Shown: in pieces, positions 52,887-62,481 of the stretch | How the letters are laid out: every line of letters starts with the position of its first letter | Position numbering within the stretch: position 1 is the first letter of the stretch | Assembly (NCBI RefSeq): GCF_003054555.1 | Contig: NZ_CP026304.1 | Span: 2,542,001-2,606,000 of the forward strand | DNA: 64,000 bases | Direction: 5' to 3' | From: Streptomyces lunaelactis | Lineage (GTDB): Bacteria > Actinomycetota > Actinomycetes > Streptomycetales > Streptomycetaceae | Program-made: the position numbers and the translations under genes | The notes under the pieces: model-generated | Told to the model about the DNA's origin: nothing | Seen by the model: the letters and a program-made list of their open reading frames with translations, nothing else | The model's database searches: none

Positions 52887-55451
52887 TCATAGCGGTTGCG
52901 TGGGAGGGGCTGACGAGGGCAGAAGGTCCGGGGCGGTTGTTGGGGTTGCTGTATTTGGTTGCTGTACCGCTGTTGCGGCGTCGTCGTAGGTGGCGAGGTT
53001 GTTGCGGGCTCTGAGGGTGTCGGGATGGTCGGGGCCCAGGATCCGCTCAGAGTCGGCCAGCACCCGCTCGCCCAGGTCGAGGGCCTCCTGCACCCGCCCG
53101 GCATCGCCGTAGGAGACGGCGAGGTTGTTGCGGGCTCTGAGGGTGTCGGGATGGTCGGGGCCCAGGATCCGCTCATAGTCGGCCAGCACCCGCTCGCGCA
53201 GGTCGAGGGCCTCCTGCACCCGCCCGGCATCGCCGTAGGAGTTGGCGAGGTTGCTGCGGGCGCTGAGGGTGTCGGGATGATCGGCGCCCAGGATCCGCTC
53301 TCGGTCGGCCAGCACCCGCTCGCGCAGGTCGAGGGCCTCCTGCACCCGCCCGGCATCGCCGTAGGAGTTGGCGAGGTTGCTGCGGGCGTCAAGGGTGTCG
53401 GGATGATCGGCGCCCAGGATCCGCTCTCGGTCGGCCAGCACCCGCTCGCGCAGGTCGAGGGCCTCCTGCACCCGCCCGGCATCGCCGTAGGAGTTGGCGA
53501 GGTTGTTGCGGGCCCTGAGGGTGTCGGGATGATCGGCGCCCAGGATCCGCTCTCGGTCGGCCAGCACCCGCTCGCCCAGGTCGAGGGCCTCCTGCACCCG
53601 CCCGGCATCGCCGTAGGAGTTGGCGAGGTTGTTGCGCGCGCTGAGGGTGTCGGGATGATCGGCGCCCACGATCCGCTCTCGGTCGGCCAGCACCCGCTCG
53701 CCCAGGTCGAGGGCCTCCTGCACCCGCCCGGCATCGCCGTAGGAGACGGCGAGGTTGCTGCGGGCGTCAAGGGTGGCGGCATGATCGGCGCCCAGGATCC
53801 GCTCAGAATCGGCCAGCACCCGCTCGCCCAGGTCGAGGGCCTCCTGCACCCGCCCGGCGTCGCTGTAGGAGACGGCGAGGTTGATGCGGGCGTCAAGGGT
53901 GGCGGGATGGTCGGGGCCGTGTATGTCGTTGCTGCGCCGAAGGGCTCTCTGGTCGTACTCGATCGCCTGTTGGTACAGGCCGGCATCTGTGAGGCTGCTG
54001 CTGACTTGGGAGATGCACGGGTGAGTCGTGGGCTGCCACAGGACTGGGTGGGTGCACTGTTCTAGGTGGATGGTGTTGGCACGCAGGGCTGCAGACAGTT
54101 CCCGGTCCTCGTGGTCGAGGACCGGCCAGAGACTGAAGATCGCGTCTGCAGCGGTGCGGGCGACGGCCGACAGGGTGTCGGCTGGGATGGTCTCGCGGAC
54201 AGCGCGGGCGGTTAGTGCGTGCATGCGGATGGGTGCAGTGTCGGTGTCCTGGGCGATGAGAGCGTAGGTGCGCAGGCATTCCAGTGCGCTGCGGACCTCC
54301 TCCTCACTGACCGGAGGGTGGTACTGGCGCAGCCAGCGGCGTTGCGGGGGGCGGGTGGTGCTCAGGTGACGGAGTGCGGGGGGTGTGGTCCACAGGGCGG
54401 CGGGGTGGCCGACGGGGTCCATGAGGGAGGCGAGGTGCAGCAGGGGCTGGGCGAGGCGGGAGCTGTCGGCTTCGGCGACGGCATCAAGGGAGATCAGGGC
54501 GGTGGTGACGGCCCGTCCGTAGCCTTCGGTGTCCGCGTTGGGCGGGAGGAGATCGCCCAGTCTGCTGCGGGTGTCGCGTAGCAGCGTGAGGTAGGCAGTC
54601 ATCGTGCGGCGCTTGTTGATGAGGTAGGCGGCAGCGTGGCCGAGTGCGAGCGGGAGGTGAGCGAGTTCCTCGGCGAGTTCGTCCGCCTTGTCAGGGTCGT
54701 GGAGGTGGGGATGGCCGGCGTCGGTGAGACGACGCCGGAGATAGGCACGGGCCTCCTCCGTCGTGTAGAGGCCGAGTCGGATGAGGGCGCGTCCCTGACC
54801 GCTCAGCTGGGCGTCGTCGCGCCGGGTGGTGGCCAGGACCCAGCCGTTGCCGGCACCACCGTCCGGCCACCACCCTTCGATGGCCTCCGGGTCGGTGATG
54901 TCGTCCAGCACCACCAGCCACGGCCGCCCCGTCGTCTCAAGCCACTTCAAAAAGACCTGCGCCGCCGTAGCGCTGTCGCCCGAAGAGACCCCGGGAAGCT
55001 GCAGCTGTTCGGCTGCTTCCGCGTAGACGGTGATGACCTGGTCGGGGTCGGTGGCCTTGGCCCACACCAGAACATCCAGACCCGCCTCGCCGGAACGTTC
55101 CCGGTCTCGCAGGTCCCGCGCCAGGGACGCTGCGAGCTGGCTCTTGCCCACCCCACCGGGCCCCGACAGCACCACCTCACTGTCCCCGGAACGTGCCACC
55201 TCGGCCTTCTTCCGCACCTCTGTGCGCGGTTGGAATGCCGCCGCCAGCCGCGGCACACTCCCCACCCACACCGGCCACTGCACCGACGGCCCCGGCACCG
55301 GAGGGGGATACACATTCATATCCCCCGCGACCTGGGTGACATCTCTCTGCGCCTGCGCCTGCTGCCGGGTACGGCGCTGCCCCGGACGCTCCACCACCGT
55401 CAGGCCCCCTGCCTCAGGCTCGGTTCCCGCCGACCTGATCGATGTCACCAT
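52887..55451 (-). CDS. NB-ARC STAND NTPase with near-identical TPR repeats
   Basis: 854 residues from ATG 55451. Residues ~30-50 carry the short QRDVTQVAGDMNVYPPP motif that precedes NB-ARC in many Streptomyces proteins. The NB-ARC domain has Walker A LSGPGGVGKSQLA (~95-107), Walker B PWLVVLDDITD and VLATTRR. A winged-helix/linker region follows, then one diverged TPR and seven 42-residue TPR units (GADHPDTL-ARNNLA-SYGDAG; RVQEALDL-ERVLAD-ER), and a Pro/Thr tail. STAND proteins of this design act as sensors in signalling or phage defence. The gene lies between two att-like repeats, with an integrase remnant, on a decayed mobile element. The ligand is unknown. Confidence 0.8.
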   Translation of the reverse strand: MVTSIRSAGTEPEAGGLTVVERPGQRRTRQQAQAQRDVTQVAGDMNVYPPPVPGPSVQWPVWVGSVPRLAAAFQPRTEVRKKAEVARSGDSEVVLSGPGGVGKSQLAASLARDLRDRERSGEAGLDVLVWAKATDPDQVITVYAEAAEQLQLPGVSSGDSATAAQVFLKWLETTGRPWLVVLDDITDPEAIEGWWPDGGAGNGWVLATTRRDDAQLSGQGRALIRLGLYTTEEARAYLRRRLTDAGHPHLHDPDKADELAEELAHLPLALGHAAAYLINKRRTMTAYLTLLRDTRSRLGDLLPPNADTEGYGRAVTTALISLDAVAEADSSRLAQPLLHLASLMDPVGHPAALWTTPPALRHLSTTRPPQRRWLRQYHPPVSEEEVRSALECLRTYALIAQDTDTAPIRMHALTARAVRETIPADTLSAVARTAADAIFSLWPVLDHEDRELSAALRANTIHLEQCTHPVLWQPTTHPCISQVSSSLTDAGLYQQAIEYDQRALRRSNDIHGPDHPATLDARINLAVSYSDAGRVQEALDLGERVLADSERILGADHAATLDARSNLAVSYGDAGRVQEALDLGERVLADRERIVGADHPDTLSARNNLANSYGDAGRVQEALDLGERVLADRERILGADHPDTLRARNNLANSYGDAGRVQEALDLRERVLADRERILGADHPDTLDARSNLANSYGDAGRVQEALDLRERVLADRERILGADHPDTLSARSNLANSYGDAGRVQEALDLRERVLADYERILGPDHPDTLRARNNLAVSYGDAGRVQEALDLGERVLADSERILGPDHPDTLRARNNLATYDDAATAVQQPNTATPTTAPDLLPSSAPPTQPL
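52990..53960 (-). repeat. Seven 126-bp coding repeats (TPR units)
   Basis: Units of 42 codons are almost identical. Variation is limited to a few positions: D/S/R in TLxAR, S/N after it, V/N in NLAxS, G/R in LDLxERV, S/R/Y in LADxER and A/P in ILGxDH. The variants are mixed from unit to unit, as if shuffled by recombination. Confidence 0.85.
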
Positions 55452-55779
55452 TGCCGTCGCTGCGCGCCCTCTGCCGCACGTCCTCGCGCACCGCACCACC
55501 GGGCGACCCGGCGCCCGTGCCGTGGCTGCCACCCGTCTGTTTGATGTTGCTCCCGCCTCGCGCCGACTGCCGGACCCGACGCGTCCCGGCCCCGCCGGCC
55601 TGCGACGCCCACCACCCCAGAGCAGCGAGAACCCCCGCCGCAACGACGCCGGCCACCGGACCGATCACGTCCCACGGATCGTCGCCCCCGTCCGACAGCA
55701 CCGCCCACGGCACCGACACGGCAAGAAAAGCCCCGACCGAACCCACCACCGCCACCAGCCACCGCAACGCAGCGTGCAT
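55414..55779 (-). CDS. Small two-helix membrane protein upstream of the NB-ARC gene
   Basis: 121 residues. Two hydrophobic segments (~8-28 LVAVVGSVGAFLAVSVPWAVL and ~40-60 IGPVAGVVAAGVLAALGWWAS) precede a Gly/Ser-rich soluble tail with repeated short motifs (SNIKQTGGSHG, GDIDQVGGN). These look like the NIxQxGG motifs also found at the start of NB-ARC partners. Its last 38 nt overlap the NB-ARC start (55,451), so the two are translationally linked. It may tether or sense at the membrane for the NTPase; this is inferred from context only. Confidence 0.6.
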   Translation of the reverse strand: MHAALRWLVAVVGSVGAFLAVSVPWAVLSDGGDDPWDVIGPVAGVVAAGVLAALGWWASQAGGAGTRRVRQSARGGSNIKQTGGSHGTGAGSPGGAVREDVRQRARSDGNGDIDQVGGNRA

Positions 55780-55875
55780 ACTCGCCCCCGAGACTCACGG
55801 CCCACAACACATCCTGAAACAGCCCATGTTGCCACGCAGGCACCCGTACAGACCTGGTGAGTCAGGAAACCGGAA

Positions 55876-56211
55876 TTGGCTACAGGCGACCGTGCCCTTG
55901 TCTGTCATATCGCCCCCTCGGCCGGGACTTTAGCGCGTAGGCACGTCACCCACCTGACCCTGATCTGCGACCGCCGCTCCGGCGACCGGCTCGCCCAGTG
56001 GCATCATCGCGGCCGCACCACCGAACAGCCCTCGAACCTGACCGCGATCACCATGCGCGTGATCAGCTACCAGATGATGCAGCGCATGGGGCACTCGTCG
56101 GTTCGGGCGGCGCTGATCTATCAGCACTTGGTCAACGGACGGGATCATGCAATCGCCGCTCACGTCGATGAGCAGATCAAGAAGGTCCGGCCGGCAGACT
56201 CTGCTGCCTAA
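55876..56211 (+). pseudogene. Tyrosine recombinase (integrase), C-terminal remnant
   Basis: Only the end of the catalytic domain is recognisable, from about 56,030. MQRMGHSSVRAALIYQH (residues 68-84 of the open frame) holds the conserved GHSS motif and the nucleophile tyrosine Y82, followed by a normal C-terminal tail (DEQIKKVRPADSAA). The first ~45 residues of the open frame do not look like an integrase. Typical enzymes have 380-450 residues, so the N-terminal and core parts are lost. It ends 130 nt before the att-like repeat at 56,341, the usual place for an integrase gene of a tRNA-inserted element. Confidence 0.75.
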
Positions 56212-56847
56212 GGTCCCGAGGAGGTTTCTGGCACGTAAGTGGCACGACGCCTCTCCCCCGCCCGCATCACGGAGGAAAGAACAAGGCCCAGGCTCCCGGT
56301 TTGCCGCCGGTGACCTGGGCCTTCGTCGTGCTTCAAGCAAGTGGGCGCGGACGGTTTCGAACCGCCGACATCTGCTTTGTAAGAGGTCCAAGAAGCTAGA
56401 TCATCATTGCCGATCTTGCTTCGACTGCCCCATTCTCGCTGGTCATAGGCAGGGTAGGCGAACCAGGTTGCGCGATCTTTATCGGTCTTTCTTGTTCCTT
56501 GCGTTCCCACGATGTTCCCAGCGGACGGCATCGAGACCTGGGTGAAGCCGTGAGGCGAAGTCGCCCCAGACTGCGGAGGTGTCGAATCCTTGACCACTGC
56601 AGTGCATTTGAGGCGCGCTACAGAATCCGCCCCTTCGCCCGTGGCCGATGCGGCCACGGAGATCTCCAACTGAGGGGACGGTGATCGGGGTTGAACATCG
56701 GCATCGGGGAGGAGAGCCGGTTGGCGATCAACATCTGGAAGGGGCTGTGCATGAGCGAGACGGCGCAGAAACTGCGCGGACACAGGCAAAGAACCCAGCT
56801 GTCCAGTTCGTTCGGATCATCCAGCTCCACAGTAACGGACTTGGAGC
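56212..56847. other. 636-nt stretch with the second att-like repeat
   Basis: Contains ctggcacgtaagtggcacg (56,228-56,246), a motif common just past actinobacterial integrase genes. The att-like repeat follows at 56,341, then cttgcgttcccacgatgttc (56,498-56,517) and a small hairpin cgtggcc/ggccacg (56,640-56,658). No supported gene. Confidence 0.5.
56341..56383 (-). repeat. att-like direct repeat, 3' end of a tRNA (copy 2)
   Basis: 43 bp, 41 identical to the copy at 52,526 and in the same orientation. The acceptor end here (cgcgcccac) looks closer to a functional tRNA than copy 1, but the 5' half is again absent: the base-pairing partner of agcag is not found upstream of the anticodon loop. 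Confidence 0.75.
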
Positions 56848-59491
56848 TCAGGCATGCGGCGAGTGGTCACCGTCGATCTTGCGCCACGGTGGCAGGAACG
56901 CCGTCACCTGGTCCGATGCGTCGTCCTCCACGGCCTGGTTCTGCCTGGCGAGGGCGCTGTCCAGGTGCCACGCGGCGGCCGAGTCGCCGGCGTTCGCGCG
57001 AGCCCGTAATTCGTCGAGGAGGCCGCTTCTGGCTAGCAGGGCGTTGAGCTGCCAGGCCGCGGGGCTACCGCCGCGGTCAGCGCGTGCCCGCAGTTCCTCG
57101 ACGTGGCCCAGCTGAGCGAGCAGGTTGCCCAGCCGCTCCGCAGCGGGCAGGCTGCCTGCGTCGGCCAGAGTGCGCAGGTCGTCGAGACGCCCTTCTCGGG
57201 CAAGCACGTCGGCCACCCCGGACGCGTTCGCGAGGGCGCCACCAGCATGGGGCTGGGCCAGCAGGACCGCCATCCCTCCTTCCACGTCGCCGTGTTCCGC
57301 GAGCAGGTTGGCCAGCCGGTGCCAGGCGCCGTGGAAGCCAGTGTCGGTCAGGGGGCGGAGGATCGCCGTTGCCTTTCCGACCTCGCCGTGTTCGGCGAGC
57401 AGGTCGGCAAGTTGACAGGCGGCTTCCTGGTCGCCGGCGTCGGCCAAGCCGCTGAGGATTGCCAGCGCCTCGTCGACGTCGCCCTGCCCCGCGAGCAGGC
57501 CGGCCAGTACAGAACCCGCCTCTGAGTCGCCGGTGTCGGCGCGGGTGCGCAGTTCGCCGACCTCTCCCTGCTGTACGAGAAACTTGGCCAGTGTGTGTGC
57601 GGCGTATCGGTCACCGCTGTCCGCGCGGGTACGGAGCTCCTCGATCCGGCAGTACTTGACCAGCAGTTCGGCCAGCGCAAACGCGGCGTTCACGTCGCCG
57701 TCGTCGGCGAGGGTGCTCAGTTCTTGGAAGCGGTCCTGTTCGGTGAGCACCTTCCGGATGTAGCGCGCGGCGGTCTCGTCACCAGCGTCGGCCCATCTCT
57801 GCAAGTGGGACAACGCCTCCTCCACGCGCCCCCTCTGCAGGAGCTGGGCGACCAGCAATCGCGCGGCCACCGGGTCACCAGCGTGACTTCGAGCGCGCAA
57901 CTCGGCCAGGTTTCCCTCTCGCGCAAGAAGGTTCACAAGTTCGGAGTTGGCACCCAGGTCGCCCGCGTCAGCGCGGGTACGCAGTTCTTCGATCCGACCT
58001 GCGGCGAGGAGCAGCTTCCCCAGCTGCATCCCCGCATAGATGTCACCGCGGTCGGCAGCTTGGCGATACAGCGCCTCGGCGAACCGGTGCTCGCCCCACG
58101 TTTGTGCACTCTCGGCAAGGCGCTGCGTGTCCCGCGGGTGATGGTGATCGACGATGGCCTTCCAGACCGCCTCGGGTACCGGGACAGCACGGCGTGCGCG
58201 GTTGGCCTGCTGATGCAGGTAGTCGGCCACCAGGTAGCCGGTGGTCCTGCCCATCGTGCCGGTCGGGCGCAAGGTGGAAGCAGCCCCGTGCAGCCGGGTG
58301 GTGGCGTACTCCAGTGCCTCCTCCAGCCAGTGCCGGCCGGCCCTCGCCTGCTCTGTGGGCGTGAGGTAACCGGGGACGGCAGCCGCCAGCAGCTCCGGGG
58401 GCAGGGGGACGCGCGCACCCAGACGGCGCGTGTCCAGCGCCGTGGTGATCAGCGCCTTGGCATACGGGTTCGGTGCCTGGGTCCACCACGTCTCCAGTTG
58501 CGGGGCGGCTGCCAGGAACTGGGTGAAGCCGACGTCCGGGGTGTCCAGCGCGACGCGGATCCGCCTGTCGGCGGAGATAGCCTCGGCGCGGTACCGCTCG
58601 GCGGGGGGTGAACGACGTCGGTACCCGCACCAGGTGGGCGAGATCCAGGAGCTTCCGGGCGTCGGCGTGCGGATCCGGCCGACCGGGCACGCGCGCCGCG
58701 ATGCGGCGGGTGTACTCGTCGGACCAGAGCGTGCCCACCAGCACCAGCCCCGCCCCGATCAGGCGCCGGGTGGAGGCAGCGGTCAACGGGACCGGACCGT
58801 CGAGGTGGCTCTGCAACTCGTTCAGCCACACGACGGTGCGCCGGACCTGCTCGGCCGCCAGAGCCTGCAGGCCGGTCACGTCGGCGGCGTCGGGATGGAT
58901 CAGCCACCACTCCGGCAGTTCCGTGCGGACCGCCTCCAACAGGGCGCGGGTCTTCCCCACCGACGAATCGCCGATTAACAGCACGAAGCCGCCCTGCCGG
59001 GCCGCGGTCGTGACGGCGGTGCGCAGGTCGTCGTCGAAATCCCGGGGCACGTAGACCGGCAGGTCGGTCGTGTCCTGCTCGCCGTCAACCTGGATCGACG
59101 GGTGCACGCCGAGCAACAGAGGGCGGGCGTCACGGACCCGTACGGCATTGCCCGGACGGCGCAGATGCCCGCTCTCGACCCGCTCCCACGCCCTCAGCCA
59201 CGGCGCCTGCGCCCGCGCCCCGAGACCGCAAGCGGTGAGGAACGCGACGACCGTCTCTCGCCTCGGTGTCGAATCGCCGGTGAGCAGACCGGTGATCGTG
59301 CTACGTGGAAGGGTCGGCTGCGGACCATCCCGGCCCGGCCGTGGGCGCAACTCCTTCTCCAGGGCGGAGTACGAACGCGCCCCCCGTAACGCGTTGAGGC
59401 CGGCCTTGAGCTCGGACAGCGTTTCTATCTGTTCCGGATCGGGGCTTCCCGTCCGGTCGGGAGTGTTCGGTGACGTTGAGCCAGAAACCAT
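56848..59491 (-). pseudogene. STAND-type P-loop NTPase with helical repeats, frameshifted at a C6 run
   Basis: Two open frames together make one ~880-residue protein. The 5' part (59,491-58,603) has an XRE-like N-terminus (LSELKAGLNALRGARSYSAL; TITGLLTGDSTPRRETV), a P-loop FVLLIGDSSVGKTRALLEA (~170) and a VVWLNELQSHL Walker B region. At the plus-strand run of six G (58,603-58,608) homology moves to another frame (AERYRAEAISADRR). The 3' part (to 56,848) has Sel1/HEAT-like repeats of the form ELRTRADAGD-x-AA--LA-LLA--G. Removing one C restores one continuous frame. It may be a true mutation, a phase-variable switch or a sequencing error. The likely role is sensing or defence, inferred from architecture. 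Confidence 0.7.
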
Positions 59492-59666
59492 TCACTCACC
59501 GTACAGCGGGCGACGGAACGCCAGTGAGCTGCGCGAAGTATGCACCGGGTGTACGGGGTTGTTCGCACCCGATGCCGAACGGGCCGACGCCCTGCTTCAT
59601 TCGAGGGTGTCCACAAGGGAACGCCGGCCGGCCCCTCCACTACGTTCAGAAGCGGAACGGACCACC

Positions 59667-59807
59667 ATGGATCACTGGTTCACCCTCGTCGGCGACCTCA
59701 TCCACCTCGCCGACTCCCTCGCGGCCCTCGCCGCCGCCGCGCTGGCCCTCATCGGCACCCGCTCCCGGCGGACCGACGACCACGACGAGGACACGAGCGC
59801 GCAGTAG
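59667..59807 (+). CDS. Small single-helix membrane protein (46 residues)
   Basis: ATG 59667 begins MDHWFTLVGDLIHLADSLAA. One hydrophobic helix (~14-30) is followed by a charged tail (GTRSRRTDDHDEDTSAQ). GC bias agrees with coding. It diverges from the STAND gene at 59,491 (175 nt apart). Small membrane ORFs like this often accompany Streptomyces STAND or XRE/ATPase genes. I do not recognise it; whether it is translated is uncertain. Confidence 0.4.
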   Translation: MDHWFTLVGDLIHLADSLAALAAAALALIGTRSRRTDDHDEDTSAQ

Positions 59808-59857
59808 CGTCGAGAGCCGCCCCGGACCTGGTTCGGCCACGGAGCGCCGCGGCGGGC

Positions 59858-60028
59858 TCAGCCGTTGACGAAGGTGAGGCTGGTCGCGTCGTAGCGGGTG
59901 CCCGCGACATGCTCGGGCGGGGCGGCGGCCTCGATGGCGGCGAGGTCCTCGGCGGACAGCTCGACGGCTAGGGCCGCGAGGTCCTCCTCCAGGTACCGCT
60001 GCCGCCGGGTGCCGGGGATCGGCACCAC
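59858..60028 (-). pseudogene. Aldo/keto reductase, C-terminal fragment
   Basis: 56 codons: VVPIPGTRRQRYLEEDLAAL, then AVELSAEDLAAIEAA and a normal AKR tail to TGA. The VPIPGTRR cofactor motif is diagnostic. The catalytic barrel is missing; at 60,029 the sequence changes abruptly into an IS630 fragment. Confidence 0.75.
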
Positions 60029-60119
60029 GGCCAAGGGCCGGCGCGAGCAGCTGGCGAAGATCGGGGTGGAGCTGTTCTACCTGCCGCCCCGGAGCCCCGA
60101 GCTCAACGACATCGAACGT
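60027..60119 (+). mobile_element. IS630-family transposase fragment
   Basis: A 31-codon piece, RREQLAKIGVELFYLPPRSP then ELNDIERV, matches the end of the DDE domain (SPELNxIE; final E catalytic). Both sides are cut off: an AKR fragment is joined on the left and an unrelated frame on the right. Confidence 0.7.
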
Positions 60120-60474
60120 GTCCCGCCTGGCCGACCACGGCGGCGGAGCTGTGCTCCAAGTCGTCCGCCACTTCAACGACACCAACCCGGAGCAGTCGCC
60201 GTCCTCGTACGCACCCAACCTCTTCGGCTGGCACCTGGACCGCAATGTCCTGGACTTCCTCACCGCCACCGGCGCCGAGCTCGACATCGACGTCTTAACC
60301 GCGTTCGCCCGCGGATTGGCCGAACTCGGCCGCGAACTCGGCGACGCAGCCGTCGCCACCCTCACCACCCTCACCACCCTCACCTACGGCTTCGCAGCCC
60401 TCGCCGCAGTCCTCGCCATCGGCCCAGCCCTCGCGCTCACCACCCACCGCCGCACGACACCCGCACCGCAGTAG
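60118..60474 (+). CDS. Unrecognised fragment with C-terminal membrane helix
   Basis: An open frame of 118 codons that begins exactly at the IS630 junction (GTG 60118). The first 65 residues (LADHGGGAVLQVVRHFNDTN; PNLFGWHLDRNVLDFLTATG) look like a real soluble protein. A TTLTTLTTLTYG repeat and a hydrophobic helix (~93-108) follow. The GTG is created by, or lies at, the junction, so the original N-terminus is probably lost. No family recognised. It may be a broken gene. Confidence 0.4.
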   Translation: MSRLADHGGGAVLQVVRHFNDTNPEQSPSSYAPNLFGWHLDRNVLDFLTATGAELDIDVLTAFARGLAELGRELGDAAVATLTTLTTLTYGFAALAAVLAIGPALALTTHRRTTPAPQ

Positions 60475-60707
60475 CCACCAGGAGGCCGCAGCTCTCCGCC
60501 ACGGCAGCCAGCATGAGCTCGACGATTACTCTCCGTGCTCAATTCGGCGGCCACTTGACGCACTGTCACGTGGCCGCCGCTGGGGAATACCAACTGGCCA
60601 CCGACAGGCGAGCCCCTGACGGGCCCGCTTGAGGCGTTCGCGGTGCTTCCTCAGCTTCACCAATTCGTGGGGTGCGGCGAGCGTCGTTCGTGGGGCTCTG
60701 CTCTCGG

Positions 60708-62291
60708 TCAGTCCCAGGCGAGTTGGCCGGTCGGGGTCTGGGGCCGGGGTGGTGGTACGGCGGACTGATCCGCGTGGACCCGGCCGGGGCCGACGCTGGG
60801 CAGCTGGTCGATGTCGCCGACCAGCAGCAGGTGGCAGCCGTCGCGGACGGCGGCGGTGAGCTTGCGGGCCAGGGCGAGGTCGAGCATGGAGGCCTCGTCG
60901 ACGACCACCAAGTCGGCCGTCTCCAGCACACTGGCGTGGTCGAAGAGGGAGTCGCCGTCGGGTGGCCGGATGAGGCGGTGCACGGTCATCGCCGACTGGC
61001 CACAGGTCTCCTCCAGGCGTTTGGCGGCCTTCCCTGTTGGCGCGGCCAGCGCGACGACCGCACCGGCATCGTCGGCGATCTCGACCAGCGTGTGCAGGGT
61101 GTGGGTCTTGCCGCAGCCCGGACCGCCTGTCAGCACGGAGATGGGGCTGGTCAGGGCGGTGAGGATCGCTTGATGCTGCTCGCCGGTCAGCCCGGCCGTC
61201 TCCTTTGTGGTCAGCGCGGCCAGGCGCTCTGCCCAGGGTGCCAGTTCGGCGAGCCGGGACGCGGAGCCGAGCAGACGTCGTACATGCCAGGCGAGTTGGG
61301 TCTCATCGCGGTACCAGCGCGGCAGCAGCGCGATCTCGGCATCCGCCACCGCGCCGGTGCCATCCAGCACGGGCAGCGGCAGCGTTTCGGTGATCACCTC
61401 ACCCTGGCCTCGCAGCCCCTCCAGAGCGTGGTGCAGCACCGCGTCGTCGAGAATCTCCGCGGTCGCCGGGTCGTCGTCGGTCAGCAGATGGCGGGTGCGG
61501 GCGATCAGGATCCGCACTGGCAGGTGGCAGTGGCCCTGGCCGCCGGCCTGGTCCAGTTCGTACAGCAGCGCGGCCTGGAGACGCTCGTCGCTGTGCTTGG
61601 GTACGCCGACGGCGAGTGCGATCTTGTCGGCGTTGACGAAGCCGACGCCGTGCACGTCCCGGCACAGCCGGTAGGGGGTGTGGCGGACGATGTGCATCGG
61701 GTCGTCGTCGGTGTCGGCGTACGCAGTGTAGATCTTCACCGCGAGCGCCGGAGTGACCTCCAGTCCCTGCAGGAACACCATGATCTCGGCGATGGCCTTC
61801 TGTTCCTGCCAGGCCGCGGTGATCCGTCCCACTCGGATCGCGCCAATACTGTGGACTTCCAGCAGCCGCTGCGGTTCGGCGTCGATGACCTTCAGGGTCT
61901 GCTCGCCGAAGGTGTCCACGATCGCGGAGGCGAGGACCGGCCCGATGCCGCGGATCAGGCCCGAGGCGAGGTAGAGGCGGATCGCCCGTTCGTCCGCGGG
62001 CATCCTGCGCTCGCAGTACGCAACCTTGAACTGCCGCCCGTGACGCGGATGATGGGTCCACGTGCCGCGCAGCCGCAGGCTCTCCCCGGGCTGCACGCCG
62101 AAGAGCGCCTTGCCGAGCGCGGTGATGCTCTCCTCGTCGCCGGTCGTGGTGGTCAGCCGCAGCACCGTGCGCTCGTCGTAGCCGATGTGGAGCAGGTGGT
62201 CGACGACGCCCTCGATCACATCGGGGGCGTCCAGGGGCGTTTGCTGGGACACGTGCTCTATCTCCAGAGGGTACATACGGTGGCGGATCAC
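60708..62291 (-). pseudogene. recD2: RecD2-like helicase, C-terminally truncated
   Basis: 527 residues of a protein that should have ~720-750. The N-terminal domain, the helix-hairpin-helix region (LASGLIRGIGPVLASAIVDTFG, ~110-131) and helicase motifs I (LTGGPGCGKTHTLHTL, ~389-404), II (LVVVDEASMLDL) and III (LVGDIDQLPSVGPG) are intact. After PSVGPG the sequence becomes unrelated (VHADQSAVPPPRPQ) and stops, so motifs IV-VI and the second RecA domain are lost. Starts at 62,291 (ATG), 62,276 or GTG 62249 are possible. RecD2 is a 5'-3' DNA helicase in recombination and repair. This copy cannot unwind DNA and adds to the debris in this stretch. Confidence 0.75.
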
Positions 62292-62481
62292 CCGCTGTCG
62301 TCGTGGTGCAGCAAGGTCAGCATGGAGCCCAAGGGGGCGGGCTGTCGCACGGTTGAAGGATTCGTGTCACCTGAACGAGCGACGCGAGCGGCGGCGGCGG
62401 ACGACACGAAAGCCATGCACAGCGGGCACCGATCGGGGCAGAGGCACCTCTCGCTCTCGGGCTCGCCGGCAGCCTGCCGGT

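Noticed and set aside
52805..54065. Long frames on both strands across the TPR units
   Set aside because: Same artefact of 126-bp repeats; only the 55,451-52,887 frame reads as NB-ARC/TPR.
52526..56383. Two tRNA genes
   Set aside because: Only the 3' ~43 nt are present at each place; the D arm and the 5' strands of the acceptor and anticodon stems are absent.
56748..57115. Plus-strand ORF MSETAQKLRGHRQ...
   Set aside because: It overlaps the 3' end of the STAND gene in antisense, and the Ser/Arg/Pro-rich product has no recognisable feature.
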